DNA from: Oricola nitratireducens
Lineage (GTDB): Bacteria > Pseudomonadota > Alphaproteobacteria > Rhizobiales > Rhizobiaceae
NCBI RefSeq assembly: GCF_014904745.1
Contig: NZ_JACZCS010000019.1
Span: forward strand, 1-64,000
Direction of reading: 5' to 3'
Length of the DNA: 64,000 bases
A program made the translations under genes and the position numbers. How positions within the stretch are numbered: position 1 is the first letter of the stretch; each line of letters begins with the position of its first letter. Of the stretch, positions 19,182 to 28,075 are shown one piece after another. Below the pieces are notes generated by a model, which was not told where the DNA came from, did no database searches, and saw only the letters and a program-made list of their open reading frames with translations.

Positions 19182-20972
19182 ATGAAACGGACTTACGTCT
19201 TCCCTGCCCTTTTCCTTGCCACCGGGCTGATTGCCACTCCCGCGATGGCGGAACTGGCGCCGGCCGAACCGCTCGCGCCCGCCAATTCACTGGCCGGCGC
19301 GTTCCTGTCGGCGGAAACCGCACGCGCCGAAAACGATTTTGACGCGGCGGTCGAATATTACGGCGAAGCGCTGAGCTACGATCCGGACAATCCGTCGATC
19401 CAGCAGGAACTGCTGCTCGCGCTCGTCGCCAACGGCAAGTTCGACGAGGCGCTGCCGGTCGCCGAAAAGCTGAAGAAGGATCCGAATATCGAGCGCGTCT
19501 CGCGCCTGGTGCTCGGGATCGAGGCTATTCGCCAGCGCGCCTGGCTGCAGGCCGACAGCGCACTGATCCTGTCGCGTCAAAGCGATCTCGAGCGACTGCT
19601 GACGGGCGTAATGCGTGCCTGGGTCAAGTTCGGCGCCGGCGAGACCGACAGTGCGCTTTCCACGCTCGATTCGCTGGAAGGACCGGACTGGTTCGGCCTG
19701 TTCAAGGCCTATCACAGCGCGATGATCGCCGATGCAGCCGGGCGCAGCGCGGATGCCGCGGACCGTTACGAATTCGCCATGAACAATACCGCCGGCGGCA
19801 GCGCCTCGCCGCAGACCTATCTGCGGCTGGCCGAATCCTATGCCGGCTTCCTCGCCCGCAAAGGCAAGACCGACGATGCACAGGAGGTCATCGCGCGCGG
19901 CCTCGGCATCGCGCCGGCCAACCCGGCGCTGCTGGCGCTGCAGGCGGATAGCGACCACATCGCGACCAAGGCGCTGCATATTGCCGACCCGGCGCGCGGC
20001 GCCGGCGAGATGCTGTTCGATATCGGCACGGCGATCAACCGCAACGGCGCGGAGAATTTCGCCGCGCTATATCTGGAACTCGCCCGCGTGCTGGAGCCGG
20101 ACAATGCGCAGATCTATTTCGAGCTGGGCGGCATTTCCGAACGGCTCGACCTTCCCGAGCGCGCCATCGCCTTTTACGACGAGGTTCCGCTGGAGTCTCC
20201 GTTCGGGCGGATCGCGCGGCTGCAAAAGGGCCTCAACCTCGCCGACATGGGCAAGAACGACGAGGCGAAGAAAATCCTGATCGCCGCCGTTGACGAGAAC
20301 CCGCACGAGTTCCGCGGCTATCTGGCGCTTGGCGGCGTCTACGCCGCCCTGAAGGAATTCGGTGAAGCCGCCACGCTATACGAACGCGCGATCAAGAACA
20401 TCGACACCAACGACGCCACCTTCTGGCCGCTCTATTACCGCATGGGCATCGCCTATGAGCGCACCAAGCACTGGGACAAGGCGGAAGCGTCGTTCAAGCA
20501 CGCGCTCGAATTGTCGCCGAACCAGCCGGACGTGCTCAACTATCTCGGCTATTCGTGGATCGACATGAATTCCCATCTCGAGGAGGGTCTCGACATGATC
20601 CGCAAGGCGGTCGACATGCGGCCACGTGACGGATACATCGTGGATTCGCTGGGCTGGGCCTATTACCGGCTCGGCCGCTTCGAGGAGGCCGTCGACGAAC
20701 TGGAGAAGGCGACCGACCTTCGCCCGCGCGACGCAATCATCAACGATCACCTCGGAGATGCCTACTGGCGCGCCGGCCGCAAGCTGGAAGCGACCTATCA
20801 GTGGGCGCAAGCGCTCGGCATGGAGATCGAGCCGGAAGACGCGGACCGGATCAGGGCGAAACTCGCCGCCAGCAACACGCCGGGCGGCAAACCGGAACTG
20901 GCCGTCAGCCAGGTTGACGACCCGGTGAACGGCAAGACCGTCGCATCGCCGAATTCCAGCAATGACGGCTGA
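19182..20972 (+). CDS. Exported tetratricopeptide-repeat protein
   Basis: A 596-residue protein with a signal peptide (MKRTYVFPALFLATGLIATP then AMA, residues 1-23) and TPR-like helical pairs over most of its length; good units are FAALYLELARVLEPDNAQIY, RTKHWDKAEASFKHALELSP and RLGRFEEAVDELEKATDLRP. The start at 19182 was chosen because it begins at the signal peptide; the ATG at 19146 would put twelve residues in front. The protein likely sits in the periplasm or at the outer membrane as a scaffold. It lies between the polyprenyl synthase and ispE on the same strand, a neighbourhood I recall from other Rhizobiales. Confidence 0.85.
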   Translation: MKRTYVFPALFLATGLIATPAMAELAPAEPLAPANSLAGAFLSAETARAENDFDAAVEYYGEALSYDPDNPSIQQELLLALVANGKFDEALPVAEKLKKDPNIERVSRLVLGIEAIRQRAWLQADSALILSRQSDLERLLTGVMRAWVKFGAGETDSALSTLDSLEGPDWFGLFKAYHSAMIADAAGRSADAADRYEFAMNNTAGGSASPQTYLRLAESYAGFLARKGKTDDAQEVIARGLGIAPANPALLALQADSDHIATKALHIADPARGAGEMLFDIGTAINRNGAENFAALYLELARVLEPDNAQIYFELGGISERLDLPERAIAFYDEVPLESPFGRIARLQKGLNLADMGKNDEAKKILIAAVDENPHEFRGYLALGGVYAALKEFGEAATLYERAIKNIDTNDATFWPLYYRMGIAYERTKHWDKAEASFKHALELSPNQPDVLNYLGYSWIDMNSHLEEGLDMIRKAVDMRPRDGYIVDSLGWAYYRLGRFEEAVDELEKATDLRPRDAIINDHLGDAYWRAGRKLEATYQWAQALGMEIEPEDADRIRAKLAASNTPGGKPELAVSQVDDPVNGKTVASPNSSNDG

Positions 20973-21007
20973 CGTTTTCCGCAGCCGCTCCTGATATCCG
21001 ACAGGCG

Positions 21008-21916
21008 ATGACTTCAGCGCTTTCGTGGCACCATGCGCCGGCCAAGATCAATCTCGCGCTGCATGTCACCGGACAGCGGGCCGACGGCTATCACCTGATC
21101 GAGACGATCGCGGTCTTCGCCAGCATCGGTGACCGGATCGGCGTCGGCGCCGCCAAGGCCGACAGTTTCAGCATCACCGGGCCCGAGGCAGGCGCGCTTT
21201 GCGCCGACGATCCCGCCCAAAACCTGGTCATACGCGCCCGCGAGATGCTGCGCGCGGCGATTGCCGGCACGGGCCGGCACGCACCGCCCGTCGCGCTGGT
21301 GCTGGAAAAGGCCCTGCCGGCGGGGTCTGGCATCGGCGGAGGTTCGGCGGATGCCGCGGCGACGCTGACCGCGCTGATCGCCCGCTGGAATGCCGATGAC
21401 CTCGCGGACACGATCCGCGAAAAAGCCGTCGAGCTCGGCGCCGACGTGCCGATGTGCCTCCGGTCAAGGCCGCTGATCGCCAGGGGCGTCGGCGAATTCC
21501 TGACTCCACTTGCCGCCATGCCGCCGCTCGCGATGGTTCTCGTCAATCCGCGCCGCCACGTTTCCACGCCCGCGGTCTTCTCCGCCCTCGTCCGCAAGGA
21601 CAATCCGCCGATCCCGATCGCGGAAACGGCCGGACTGTCGACGGCGCGGGACTGGGCGGACTGGCTCGGCGGACACAGCCGCAACGACCTGCAGGCGCCC
21701 TCCATCGGGCTGACGCCGGATATCGCCGGTTGCCTCGATGACTTGCGCCAGACCGGGCCACTTCTCGCCCGCATGTCCGGCTCCGGGGCGACCTGTTTCG
21801 GCCTTTACGATGACATGGACGCCGCGGAGCGTGCGGCAACGCATCTCTTGCGCCAGCGGCCGGATTGGTGGATCACGGCGACTGAGACGGGTCCATCGCA
21901 ACAGGAGGCACCATGA
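21008..21916 (+). CDS. ispE: 4-diphosphocytidyl-2-C-methyl-D-erythritol kinase
   Basis: GHMP kinase of the non-mevalonate (MEP) isoprenoid pathway, phosphorylating CDP-ME. The N-terminal HHAPAKINLALHVTGQRADG and the ATP loop LPAGSGIGGGSADAAATL are diagnostic, and the third motif is LLARMSGSGATCFGLY. It is 302 residues long. It follows the TPR gene by 35 bases and overlaps moaB by four (ATGA). Its product feeds the isoprenoid units used by the polyprenyl synthase upstream. Confidence 0.96.
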   Translation: MTSALSWHHAPAKINLALHVTGQRADGYHLIETIAVFASIGDRIGVGAAKADSFSITGPEAGALCADDPAQNLVIRAREMLRAAIAGTGRHAPPVALVLEKALPAGSGIGGGSADAAATLTALIARWNADDLADTIREKAVELGADVPMCLRSRPLIARGVGEFLTPLAAMPPLAMVLVNPRRHVSTPAVFSALVRKDNPPIPIAETAGLSTARDWADWLGGHSRNDLQAPSIGLTPDIAGCLDDLRQTGPLLARMSGSGATCFGLYDDMDAAERAATHLLRQRPDWWITATETGPSQQEAP

Positions 21917-22470
21917 GCCGTATCGACGAAAGCCGCCCATTCATCCCGGTGCGCATCGCCGTGCTGACCGTATCGGACACGCGGTCACTGGAAGAAGACA
22001 AGTCCGGCGCGACGCTCGCGGCGCGGATCGAGGACGCCGGCCATGTGCTCGCCGAGCGCGCCATCGTCACCGACGAGCACCAGCGGATCGCGGGCACCGT
22101 GCTCGACTGGGCGAAACGTGACGACATCGAGGTGATCATCACGACCGGCGGTACCGGCTTCACCGGCCGCGACGTCACGCCTGAGGCGCTGGAGCCGCTG
22201 TTCGACAAGCGCATGGACGGGTTTTCGGCGCTGTTCCATCGGATTTCCTACGACAAGATCGGCACGTCGACGATCCAGTCGCGCGCGACCGCCGGGCTGA
22301 TCAGCCAGACCTTCGTCTTCGTGCTGCCGGGCTCGCCCGGTGCCTGCAAGGACGCCTGGGACGGCATTTTGAAGCTGCAGCTCGATTATCGCCATATGCC
22401 GTGCAATTTCGTGGAAATCATGCCGCGCCTCGACGAGCATCTGAAGCGCGGCGGCGGCAAGTCCGCCTAG
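21913..22470 (+). CDS. moaB: Molybdenum cofactor biosynthesis protein B
   Basis: MoaB/MogA-family protein of 185 residues that adenylates molybdopterin or otherwise acts late in molybdenum cofactor synthesis. Key motifs are VLTVSDTRS near the start, ITTGGTGFTGRDVTPEA (the molybdopterin/nucleotide loop) and VFVLPGSPGACKDAW. Translation is coupled to ispE by the ATGA overlap. Its last four bases overlap the end of the convergent glycosyltransferase gene. Confidence 0.93.
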   Translation: MSRIDESRPFIPVRIAVLTVSDTRSLEEDKSGATLAARIEDAGHVLAERAIVTDEHQRIAGTVLDWAKRDDIEVIITTGGTGFTGRDVTPEALEPLFDKRMDGFSALFHRISYDKIGTSTIQSRATAGLISQTFVFVLPGSPGACKDAWDGILKLQLDYRHMPCNFVEIMPRLDEHLKRGGGKSA

Positions 22471-22997
22471 GGGGCCTTCGTCGGCGCCATCTCGATCTCG
22501 GCGTCGAGCACCCTCAATGCCAGGCCGCGCACAAGGTCCTCGCCCGATTTCGCATTCGCCGACAGATTGGCGAGCGCCTGTGCCTTCGAGATGACGAGAC
22601 CGCTGGCAAGCGGACCGCGTCGTTCCGTCACCGGTCGGAAAATCCGCGACAGCCAGTTGCCGGTCCGCTCGCGCCGGAACGTGGCGGCGGTCGCTTCCGC
22701 GCGCATGATATGGTCCATGACTTCTTCGTGCCAGCCCTCTTTCAGCCGCGCGCCCGGTTCGAGCACGACGAACCAGTCCGCGCGCGCCTCCTTCATGACG
22801 GCGCGCAGCGGCCGTTCACCGGTTTTCGCCAGCGTGCAGCCCGACGCATCGGCGATCGCTGCCGTCGAGTCGGTCGAGGAGTCATCGACAATGATCACCT
22901 CGGCGATGTGGCCCTCGACCGCGTCATGGACCAGCGGCGCCAGCGAGCGCGCCAGCGCAACGGCCTGATTGTGCGTAAAAAACAGGATTGAGACCAT
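22467..22997 (-). CDS. Family 2 glycosyltransferase-like protein
   Basis: A 176-residue GT-A fold protein. It opens with VSILFFTHNQAVALARSLAP and has VIIVDDSSTDSTAAIA, the nucleotide-sugar site of family 2 glycosyltransferases, but instead of the second DxD it shows FVVLEPGARLKEGW, and the protein ends soon after. It is therefore shorter than usual and may have lost catalysis or use an unusual acceptor. It is divergent from the radical SAM gene and overlaps moaB tail to tail by four bases. Confidence 0.8.
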   Translation of the reverse strand: MVSILFFTHNQAVALARSLAPLVHDAVEGHIAEVIIVDDSSTDSTAAIADASGCTLAKTGERPLRAVMKEARADWFVVLEPGARLKEGWHEEVMDHIMRAEATAATFRRERTGNWLSRIFRPVTERRGPLASGLVISKAQALANLSANAKSGEDLVRGLALRVLDAEIEMAPTKAP

Positions 22998-23140
22998 CGT
23001 TCCCCCGGTTTCCCGTGCCTAGCAGAGCATCCGCGCGAAATCAAAGTGTTCGGCATTTTGTTCTTGTATTGTTCTCGTTTTTGCAATAGGAATAAAGTCA
23101 TCGAACGAAGCGATTCCATGACCCTCCGGGAGGCTCGAAA

Positions 23141-24304
23141 ATGGACGTGATGACAGCAGCGGACAGAGCGGCATTCGTCGGACCGGCGGAACAGGGCGTC
23201 GAGCGCGCCAACGGGCTGATCGGACAGTCCGGCCTGCGCGGCCACGAGCACCGGGCCCGCGGACGGGCCAGCGCCATCAATCCGTCGGGCCGTTTCGAGC
23301 CGTTCACGCGCAGCATCGTCGACGACGGCTGGAACAGCCTCGAGGACCTGCCGCCGTTCAGGACCGAGGTGCAGACGGAACAGGCACGCACGATCATCAC
23401 GAAGAACACCTCGCCCGACATTTCGTTCGACCGTTCCATCAACCCCTACCGGGGCTGCGAGCATGGCTGCGTCTACTGCTTCGCGCGGCCGACCCACGCC
23501 TATATGGGACTGTCGGCCGGCCTCGATTTCGAGGCGAAGCTGTTCGCCAAGCCGGACGCCGCGAAGCTGCTGGAAAAGGAGATCACGCGGCCCGGCTACA
23601 AGGTGAAGACGATCGCCATCGGCACCAACACCGATCCCTACCAGCCGATCGAGCGCGACTGGATGCTGATGCGCGCCATCCTGGAGGTTCTGGACAGGCA
23701 CAACCACCCGGTCGGAATCGTCACCAAGTCGCATCTGGTGACGCGCGACATCGATATCCTGGCGCGGATGGCGGAGAAGGGGCTGGTCAAGGTCGCGCTC
23801 TCGGTGACGACGATGGACCGCAAGCTTGCCCGGACCATGGAGCCGCGCGCGTCGACGCCGTCGAAGCGGCTGGAGGCGATCCGCATCCTAAGCGACAACG
23901 GCATTCCCGCGTCCGCGATGATCGCGCCAATCATTCCGGGCCTCAACGACCACGAGATCGAGAAGCTGCTCGATGCAGTTGCCGGCATGGGCGCACGCGA
24001 GGCCGGCTATGTCCTCCTGCGCCTGCCGCTCGAGGTCGCGCCGGTGTTCAAGGAATGGCTGCTGCGCCACTATCCCGAGCGCTACCGTCACGTCCTGTCG
24101 CTGATCCGCTCGATGCGCGGCGGCAAGGATTACGATGCCGAATGGGGCAAACGCATGCGCGGCACCGGCCCCTATGCCTGGCAGATCGCGCGCCGGTTCG
24201 AAATGACGGCAAAGCGGCTCGGCCTCAACCGCGGAAAACTGCAATTGCGCACCGACCTGTTCGAGGCGCCGAAACCGGAGAGTGAGCAACTCAGTCTCCT
24301 GTAA
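23141..24304 (+). CDS. PA0069-type radical SAM protein
   Basis: A 387-residue radical SAM enzyme of the group named after Pseudomonas PA0069 (COG1533, related to spore photoproduct lyase). The iron-sulfur motif is in NPYRGCEHGCVYCFARPTHA (C-x3-C-x2-C); the SAM barrel continues with TIAIGTNTDPYQPIE, VTKSHLVTRDIDIL and ALSVTTMDRKLARTMEPRA. A GGGAGG site lies seven bases before the ATG. The substrate of this subfamily is unknown. The gene is monocistronic and is followed by a strong stem-loop. Confidence 0.9.
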   Translation: MDVMTAADRAAFVGPAEQGVERANGLIGQSGLRGHEHRARGRASAINPSGRFEPFTRSIVDDGWNSLEDLPPFRTEVQTEQARTIITKNTSPDISFDRSINPYRGCEHGCVYCFARPTHAYMGLSAGLDFEAKLFAKPDAAKLLEKEITRPGYKVKTIAIGTNTDPYQPIERDWMLMRAILEVLDRHNHPVGIVTKSHLVTRDIDILARMAEKGLVKVALSVTTMDRKLARTMEPRASTPSKRLEAIRILSDNGIPASAMIAPIIPGLNDHEIEKLLDAVAGMGAREAGYVLLRLPLEVAPVFKEWLLRHYPERYRHVLSLIRSMRGGKDYDAEWGKRMRGTGPYAWQIARRFEMTAKRLGLNRGKLQLRTDLFEAPKPESEQLSLL

Positions 24305-24305
24305 A

Positions 24306-24358
24306 CCGCCGGACGGACCGGACGTCCCCTCTCCATCCCCCACCGGTCCGTTCGGCGG
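24306..24358 (+). terminator. Long stem-loop after the radical SAM gene
   Basis: CCGCCGGACGGACCGG (24306-24321) pairs with CCGGTCCGTTCGGCGG (24343-24358), 15 of 16 positions, around a 21-base loop, beginning right after the stop codon. There is no T-tract, so it may end transcription only with help or protect the mRNA 3' end. Confidence 0.55.
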
Positions 24359-24476
24359 CAAGACCCTGGCCGCAGCGCCAAGCCGAGGCTCCCCCGCCCA
24401 AAAGCTTGAGCAAAACAGGGTCTTCGGAAAGAGAATCGGGCGGGCGCGTGAAAATCCGTGGTACTTATCCCGCACG

Positions 24477-25154
24477 ATGACGACCACGACCGCGCCTCCC
24501 GATTCTCTTCTTCCCTTCGACGGCTTCGACGATCCGGTTTTGCCCGACTTCCGGCTGGAAGCGAGCTATTGGGCGAGCGGATACGAGCATGTGGCGGGCG
24601 TCGACGAAGCGGGCCGCGGGCCGCTTGCCGGGCCGGTGGTCGCGGCGGCGGTGATTCTCGATCCGGACCATGCGCCGGACGGACTGAACGACTCCAAGAA
24701 ACTGACGGCACTCAGCCGCGAACGCCTCTACGGCGAGGTGATGGCCAGCGCGCGGGCGGTCTCCGTTACTAGCCTGTGTGCGGAATCAATCGACGGCAGC
24801 AACATCCTCAGGGCAAGCCTGGAAGCCATGCGCCTCGCGCTCACGGGCCTTGCCGTTGCCGCCGACAGCGCGCTCTTCGACGGACGCGACATTCCGCCGG
24901 GGCTCAGCCTGCGGACGCCGCCGAAGGCGGTGATCAAGGGCGACAGCCGCTCGCTGTCAATTGCCGCGGCCTCGGTGATCGCCAAGGTCACGCGCGACCG
25001 CATGATGGCAAGGCTCGGACCGTGCCACCCGCAATACGGACTGGAAAAACACATGGGCTACGGATCGCAGATCCATCGCGAGGCTATCGGCCTGCATGGC
25101 GGCGTCGGGCGCGTGCACCGGTTCACGTTCAGCCCGCTCAAACCGCGCACATAA
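24477..25154 (+). CDS. rnhB: Ribonuclease HII
   Basis: Removes ribonucleotides from RNA-DNA hybrids. The start at 24477 gives 225 residues; GVDEAGRGPLAGPVVAAAV holds the first two acidic metal ligands, followed by LNDSKKLTALSRERLY, VIKGDSRSLSIAAASVIAKV and the C-terminal HPQYGLEKHMGYGSQIH. An N-terminal extension of about 35 residues precedes the RNase H fold, as in other Rhizobiales. The gene converges on the atp operon, separated by a terminator. Confidence 0.94.
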   Translation: MTTTTAPPDSLLPFDGFDDPVLPDFRLEASYWASGYEHVAGVDEAGRGPLAGPVVAAAVILDPDHAPDGLNDSKKLTALSRERLYGEVMASARAVSVTSLCAESIDGSNILRASLEAMRLALTGLAVAADSALFDGRDIPPGLSLRTPPKAVIKGDSRSLSIAAASVIAKVTRDRMMARLGPCHPQYGLEKHMGYGSQIHREAIGLHGGVGRVHRFTFSPLKPRT

Positions 25155-25171
25155 CAACGGCGCCAATGAAA

Positions 25172-25203
25172 AGGCCGGGCGCGCTTTTCGGCGGGCCCGG
25201 CCT
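25172..25203. terminator. Terminator shared by rnhB and the atp operon
   Basis: AGGCCGGGC and GCCCGGCCT form a nine-base stem between the convergent ends of rnhB and atpF. On the minus strand it is followed by TTTTCATT, so it best serves the atp operon; on the plus strand the tail is poor. Confidence 0.65.
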
Positions 25204-25226
25204 GATCGGATACTTTCGACCGAACG

Positions 25227-25709
25227 TCAGTTCATGCGCGTCTTGACGTCGTCGAGCGACTTCTTGAACAGGTCGCCGGCGGTCTTGGCCGTCACTTTTT
25301 CGCCGAGGATCTGCGTCGCGGCGGCGAGCGCCATGTCGACGGCCGAACCGCGGACCTCGTCCATCGCGTCGGATTCTGCCTGGGCGATCTTCTGCTCGGC
25401 AAGCGCCGTGCGCCGAGCAACGTATTCCTCGGTCTTGTCGCGCGCCTCGGCGGTGATCGCCTCTGCCTCGCGTTTGGCCGCGTCGACGATCTCCGAGGCT
25501 TCCTTCTCGGCTTCCTTGCGCTTCTTCTGGTATTCGGCCAGCAGCGCCTGCGCTTCCTCGCGCAGCTTGCGGGCTTCTTCCAGTTCGTTGCGGATCTTCG
25601 CCGCGCGGTCGTCGAGCGCCTTGGTGATCATGCCCGGCACCTTCACGTAGACGATGATGCCGAGGAAGATGATCAGTGCGACAAGCGCCCAGAATGTTTG
25701 GTCACCCAT
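25227..25709 (-). CDS. atpF: ATP synthase F0 subunit b
   Basis: Peripheral stalk subunit of the F1F0 ATP synthase. It is 160 residues: one membrane helix near the N-terminus (FWALVALIIFLGIIVYVKVP) and then a long charged helix rich in E, K, R and A that forms the stator coiled coil. It is the last gene of the F0 operon, ten bases after the b' gene. The F1 genes are not in the window, which is normal for Rhizobiales. Confidence 0.94.
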   Translation of the reverse strand: MGDQTFWALVALIIFLGIIVYVKVPGMITKALDDRAAKIRNELEEARKLREEAQALLAEYQKKRKEAEKEASEIVDAAKREAEAITAEARDKTEEYVARRTALAEQKIAQAESDAMDEVRGSAVDMALAAATQILGEKVTAKTAGDLFKKSLDDVKTRMN

Positions 25710-25719
25710 GATGACTCTC

Positions 25720-26289
25720 CTACCCCTCGACCGATTTCAACGCTTTGGTGATCTCGGTCTTCGTCACCGTGCCGCCGATAAGCTGCTTGACGATGACCTC
25801 GGTCGTTTCGCCGGCGATCGCGCCGACATCGGCCATGGCCTTGTCGCGGACCGAAGCGATCCGGGCTTCGGCCTCGGACAGTTTCTTGCCCAGGGCCTTT
25901 TCGACCTTCTGGCGTTCCGCTTCCGCGGCCGCCTTGGCGCTTTCGCGGGCCTTGTTGCCAATCTCGTTGGCGGATGACTTGGCTTCGGCCAGCTCCTGCT
26001 CGTAGGCGGCGATGGCTTCGTCGGCTTCCGTCTTCAGCTCATGCGCCTTGTCGAGGTCCTGGGCTATGCGGTCCTGGCGCGTTTCGAGGATACCCCCGAT
26101 GCGCGGAACGATCACCTTGGACATGAACCAGAAAAGGAACCCGAAGGTCAGCGCGAGCCAGAATATCTGGGACGCGTAAGTCGACGCATCGAACGGCGGG
26201 AAGCTTTCGCCACCGTGACCTTCGGCGGCGGCTGCGGCACCGTGCGCCGCTGTTTCTGCACCTGCGGCAAGTGCTTCGGTTACAAACAT
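25720..26289 (-). CDS. ATP synthase F0 subunit b'
   Basis: Second, diverged stalk subunit found in alphaproteobacteria and photosynthetic organisms. It is 189 residues: an Ala/Gly-rich N-terminal extension (about 30 residues), one membrane helix ([20 protein letters not shown]), then a long charged helix. Together with atpF it makes the heterodimeric b/b' stalk. It lies 92 bases after atpE. Confidence 0.94.
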   Translation of the reverse strand: MFVTEALAAGAETAAHGAAAAAEGHGGESFPPFDASTYASQIFWLALTFGFLFWFMSKVIVPRIGGILETRQDRIAQDLDKAHELKTEADEAIAAYEQELAEAKSSANEIGNKARESAKAAAEAERQKVEKALGKKLSEAEARIASVRDKAMADVGAIAGETTEVIVKQLIGGTVTKTEITKALKSVEG

Positions 26290-26381
26290 GGCCGTCCCTT
26301 AAACAGAAGATCGCGCGGCGGAGCCGCGCTTTATCCTGGAGCGATCCGGCCGGTCATCCCGGCCGGAACCCGTATGTGCGA

Positions 26382-26609
26382 TCAGACTGCGAACAGCAGC
26401 AGGAGCGCGACGAGCAGGGAGAAGATGCCCAGGGCTTCCGTCACGGCAAAGCCGAAGATCAGGCGGCCGAACTGGCCGTCGGCTGCAGACGGGTTGCGCA
26501 GGGCACCGGCGAGATAGTTGCCGAAGATCGTGCCGAGGCCAATGCCTGCACCGCCCATGCCGAGGCATGCGATACCGGCGCCGATGTACTTTGCTGCTTC
26601 CGCTTCCAT
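26382..26609 (-). CDS. atpE: ATP synthase F0 subunit c
   Basis: The 75-residue proteolipid that forms the rotor ring. Two membrane helices flank the polar loop RNPSAADGQ; the proton-carrying glutamate is E58 in [10 protein letters not shown], and the first helix has the [11 protein letters not shown] glycine repeat. It lies 61 bases after atpB. Confidence 0.97.
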   Translation of the reverse strand: MEAEAAKYIGAGIACLGMGGAGIGLGTIFGNYLAGALRNPSAADGQFGRLIFGFAVTEALGIFSLLVALLLLFAV

Positions 26610-26670
26610 GATGAACTCCTTTGGATGAGAATTGGCGGATTAAGTTGGCGGCTTGCCGCCGGTTAAGCGA

Positions 26671-27423
26671 TCAGTGGCCCGGGTGCAATGCGTCGTTGAT
26701 ATACATGCAGGTGAGCACTGCGAACACATAGGCCTGAAGGAAGGCCACGAGGAATTCGAGGCCGGTCAGGGCAATCGTCATGAGCAGCGGCAGGATGGCG
26801 CCGCCGATACCCAGAGCGCCGAGCGTGGACAGGGACACGACGAACCCGGCAAACACCTTCAGCGTAATATGTCCGGCCAACATGTTGGCAAAAAGACGGA
26901 CGGAGAGGCTGACGGGCCGGGAAAAGAAGGAAATCACCTCGATCATCACGACCAGCGGCATCAGCACGCCGGGGACGCCCTCGGGCACGAACAGGCCGAG
27001 GAATTTCAGGCCGTGCTTCATGAAGCCGTAGACGATGACCGTGCCGATCACGAGAATCGCGAGCGAGAATGTCACGATGATCGACGAGGTCACCGTGAAG
27101 AAATACGGGAACATGCCCATCAGGTTGGCGACCAGGACGAACATGAAAATGGAAAAGACAAACGGGAAGAACCGCATACCCTGCGTTCCCGCCGCGTCTC
27201 GCAACATCGAGGCCGTGAACTCGTAGGCCATCTCGGAGACGGACTGCATGCGACTCGGAACGAGACCGCGATTCGCCGTGGTCAGGTACAGGAATCCCGC
27301 CGCGATGGCGACTGTCGCAACCATGAACAGGGAGACATTGGTAAAGGAGAGATCGAGACCACCGACGTTTTCGATCGGAATGATCTTGTGGATCTGAAAC
27401 TGGTGGATCGGATCGTTTGCCAC
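26671..27423 (-). CDS. atpB: ATP synthase F0 subunit a
   Basis: Membrane stator subunit that holds the proton half-channels. It is 250 residues with five to six helices; [13 protein letters not shown] carries the essential arginine, and [20 protein letters not shown] is the conserved last helix. The start is a GTG at 27423. It follows atpI by 32 bases. Confidence 0.96.
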   Translation of the reverse strand: MANDPIHQFQIHKIIPIENVGGLDLSFTNVSLFMVATVAIAAGFLYLTTANRGLVPSRMQSVSEMAYEFTASMLRDAAGTQGMRFFPFVFSIFMFVLVANLMGMFPYFFTVTSSIIVTFSLAILVIGTVIVYGFMKHGLKFLGLFVPEGVPGVLMPLVVMIEVISFFSRPVSLSVRLFANMLAGHITLKVFAGFVVSLSTLGALGIGGAILPLLMTIALTGLEFLVAFLQAYVFAVLTCMYINDALHPGH

Positions 27424-27455
27424 CGTATACCCCTCGGTTGTCGCGCGCCGCGCGG

Positions 27456-27866
27456 CTATTCCTTGTTATCACCCGGTTTTGCGCCGGGCCCTATTTTCGC
27501 CTCAGGTTCCGCCAAGTGACCGGCGGAGCGCAGGACGTTCAGTATGCCGGCGACGAAACCGAGGAGCAGGAAAACGATCATGCCCCATGGCGACGTGCCA
27601 ACGATCCGGTCGATCAGGTAGCCGATTCCCGCCCCGACAAGCACGCCGGCGATGAACTCGCTCGACAGCCTGAGTGCGTAGGCGAAACCGGCCCCGCCGT
27701 CCATCCTGCGATCCCGCAATCCTGCGCTTTCTACCGCCGTTCTTGCAGCAAGCGCCGCATCGAGCGCCTTGCGCCGGTCATCGAGATCTCCGACTTCGCC
27801 GGAATCACCACGCGTTCCTTCATGCTTGTTTCCGCCCGGCGAGCCTGGCGCATCATTCTGTGCCAT
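27456..27866 (-). CDS. atpI: ATP synthase accessory protein I
   Basis: AtpI assists assembly of the c ring. The ATG at 27866 gives 136 residues; the open frame runs further up but past the likely promoter. After a charged N-terminal half come two membrane helices, [20 protein letters not shown] and [16 protein letters not shown], with the TSPWG turn typical of AtpI. It is first in the F0 operon. Confidence 0.92.
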   Translation of the reverse strand: MAQNDAPGSPGGNKHEGTRGDSGEVGDLDDRRKALDAALAARTAVESAGLRDRRMDGGAGFAYALRLSSEFIAGVLVGAGIGYLIDRIVGTSPWGMIVFLLLGFVAGILNVLRSAGHLAEPEAKIGPGAKPGDNKE

Positions 27867-27922
27867 TGGCCTGATCCGGTTCGAGCATCGGAGAACTGGC
27901 GACCCCCTGTGAAGTCGCGCGC

Positions 27923-27951
27923 AACATAGTTTCGCCACCTTGGCTAGTCAA
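27923..27951 (-). promoter_or_regulatory. Promoter of the atp F0 operon
   Basis: On the minus strand TTGACT (27951-27946) and TATGTT (27928-27923) are separated by exactly 17 bases. Transcription would begin near 27916, leaving a leader of about 50 bases before the atpI ATG. Confidence 0.7.
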
Positions 27952-28075
27952 GGCGCGTCTGCATATGCCCAGAGGTGTTATTTATGCAATAGAATCAGAA
28001 GCTTATATACGGCTTAGCAAATGGTCGCAGTCTTGTGCCGCAATTGCCGCACCGCAATGGCGCCGACTCCCGCCC

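Noticed and set aside
27867-27938. Longer atpI starting at 27938
   Set aside because: The extension would be translated from DNA that carries the -10 element and transcription start of the likely atp promoter; the ATG at 27866 fits AtpI length.
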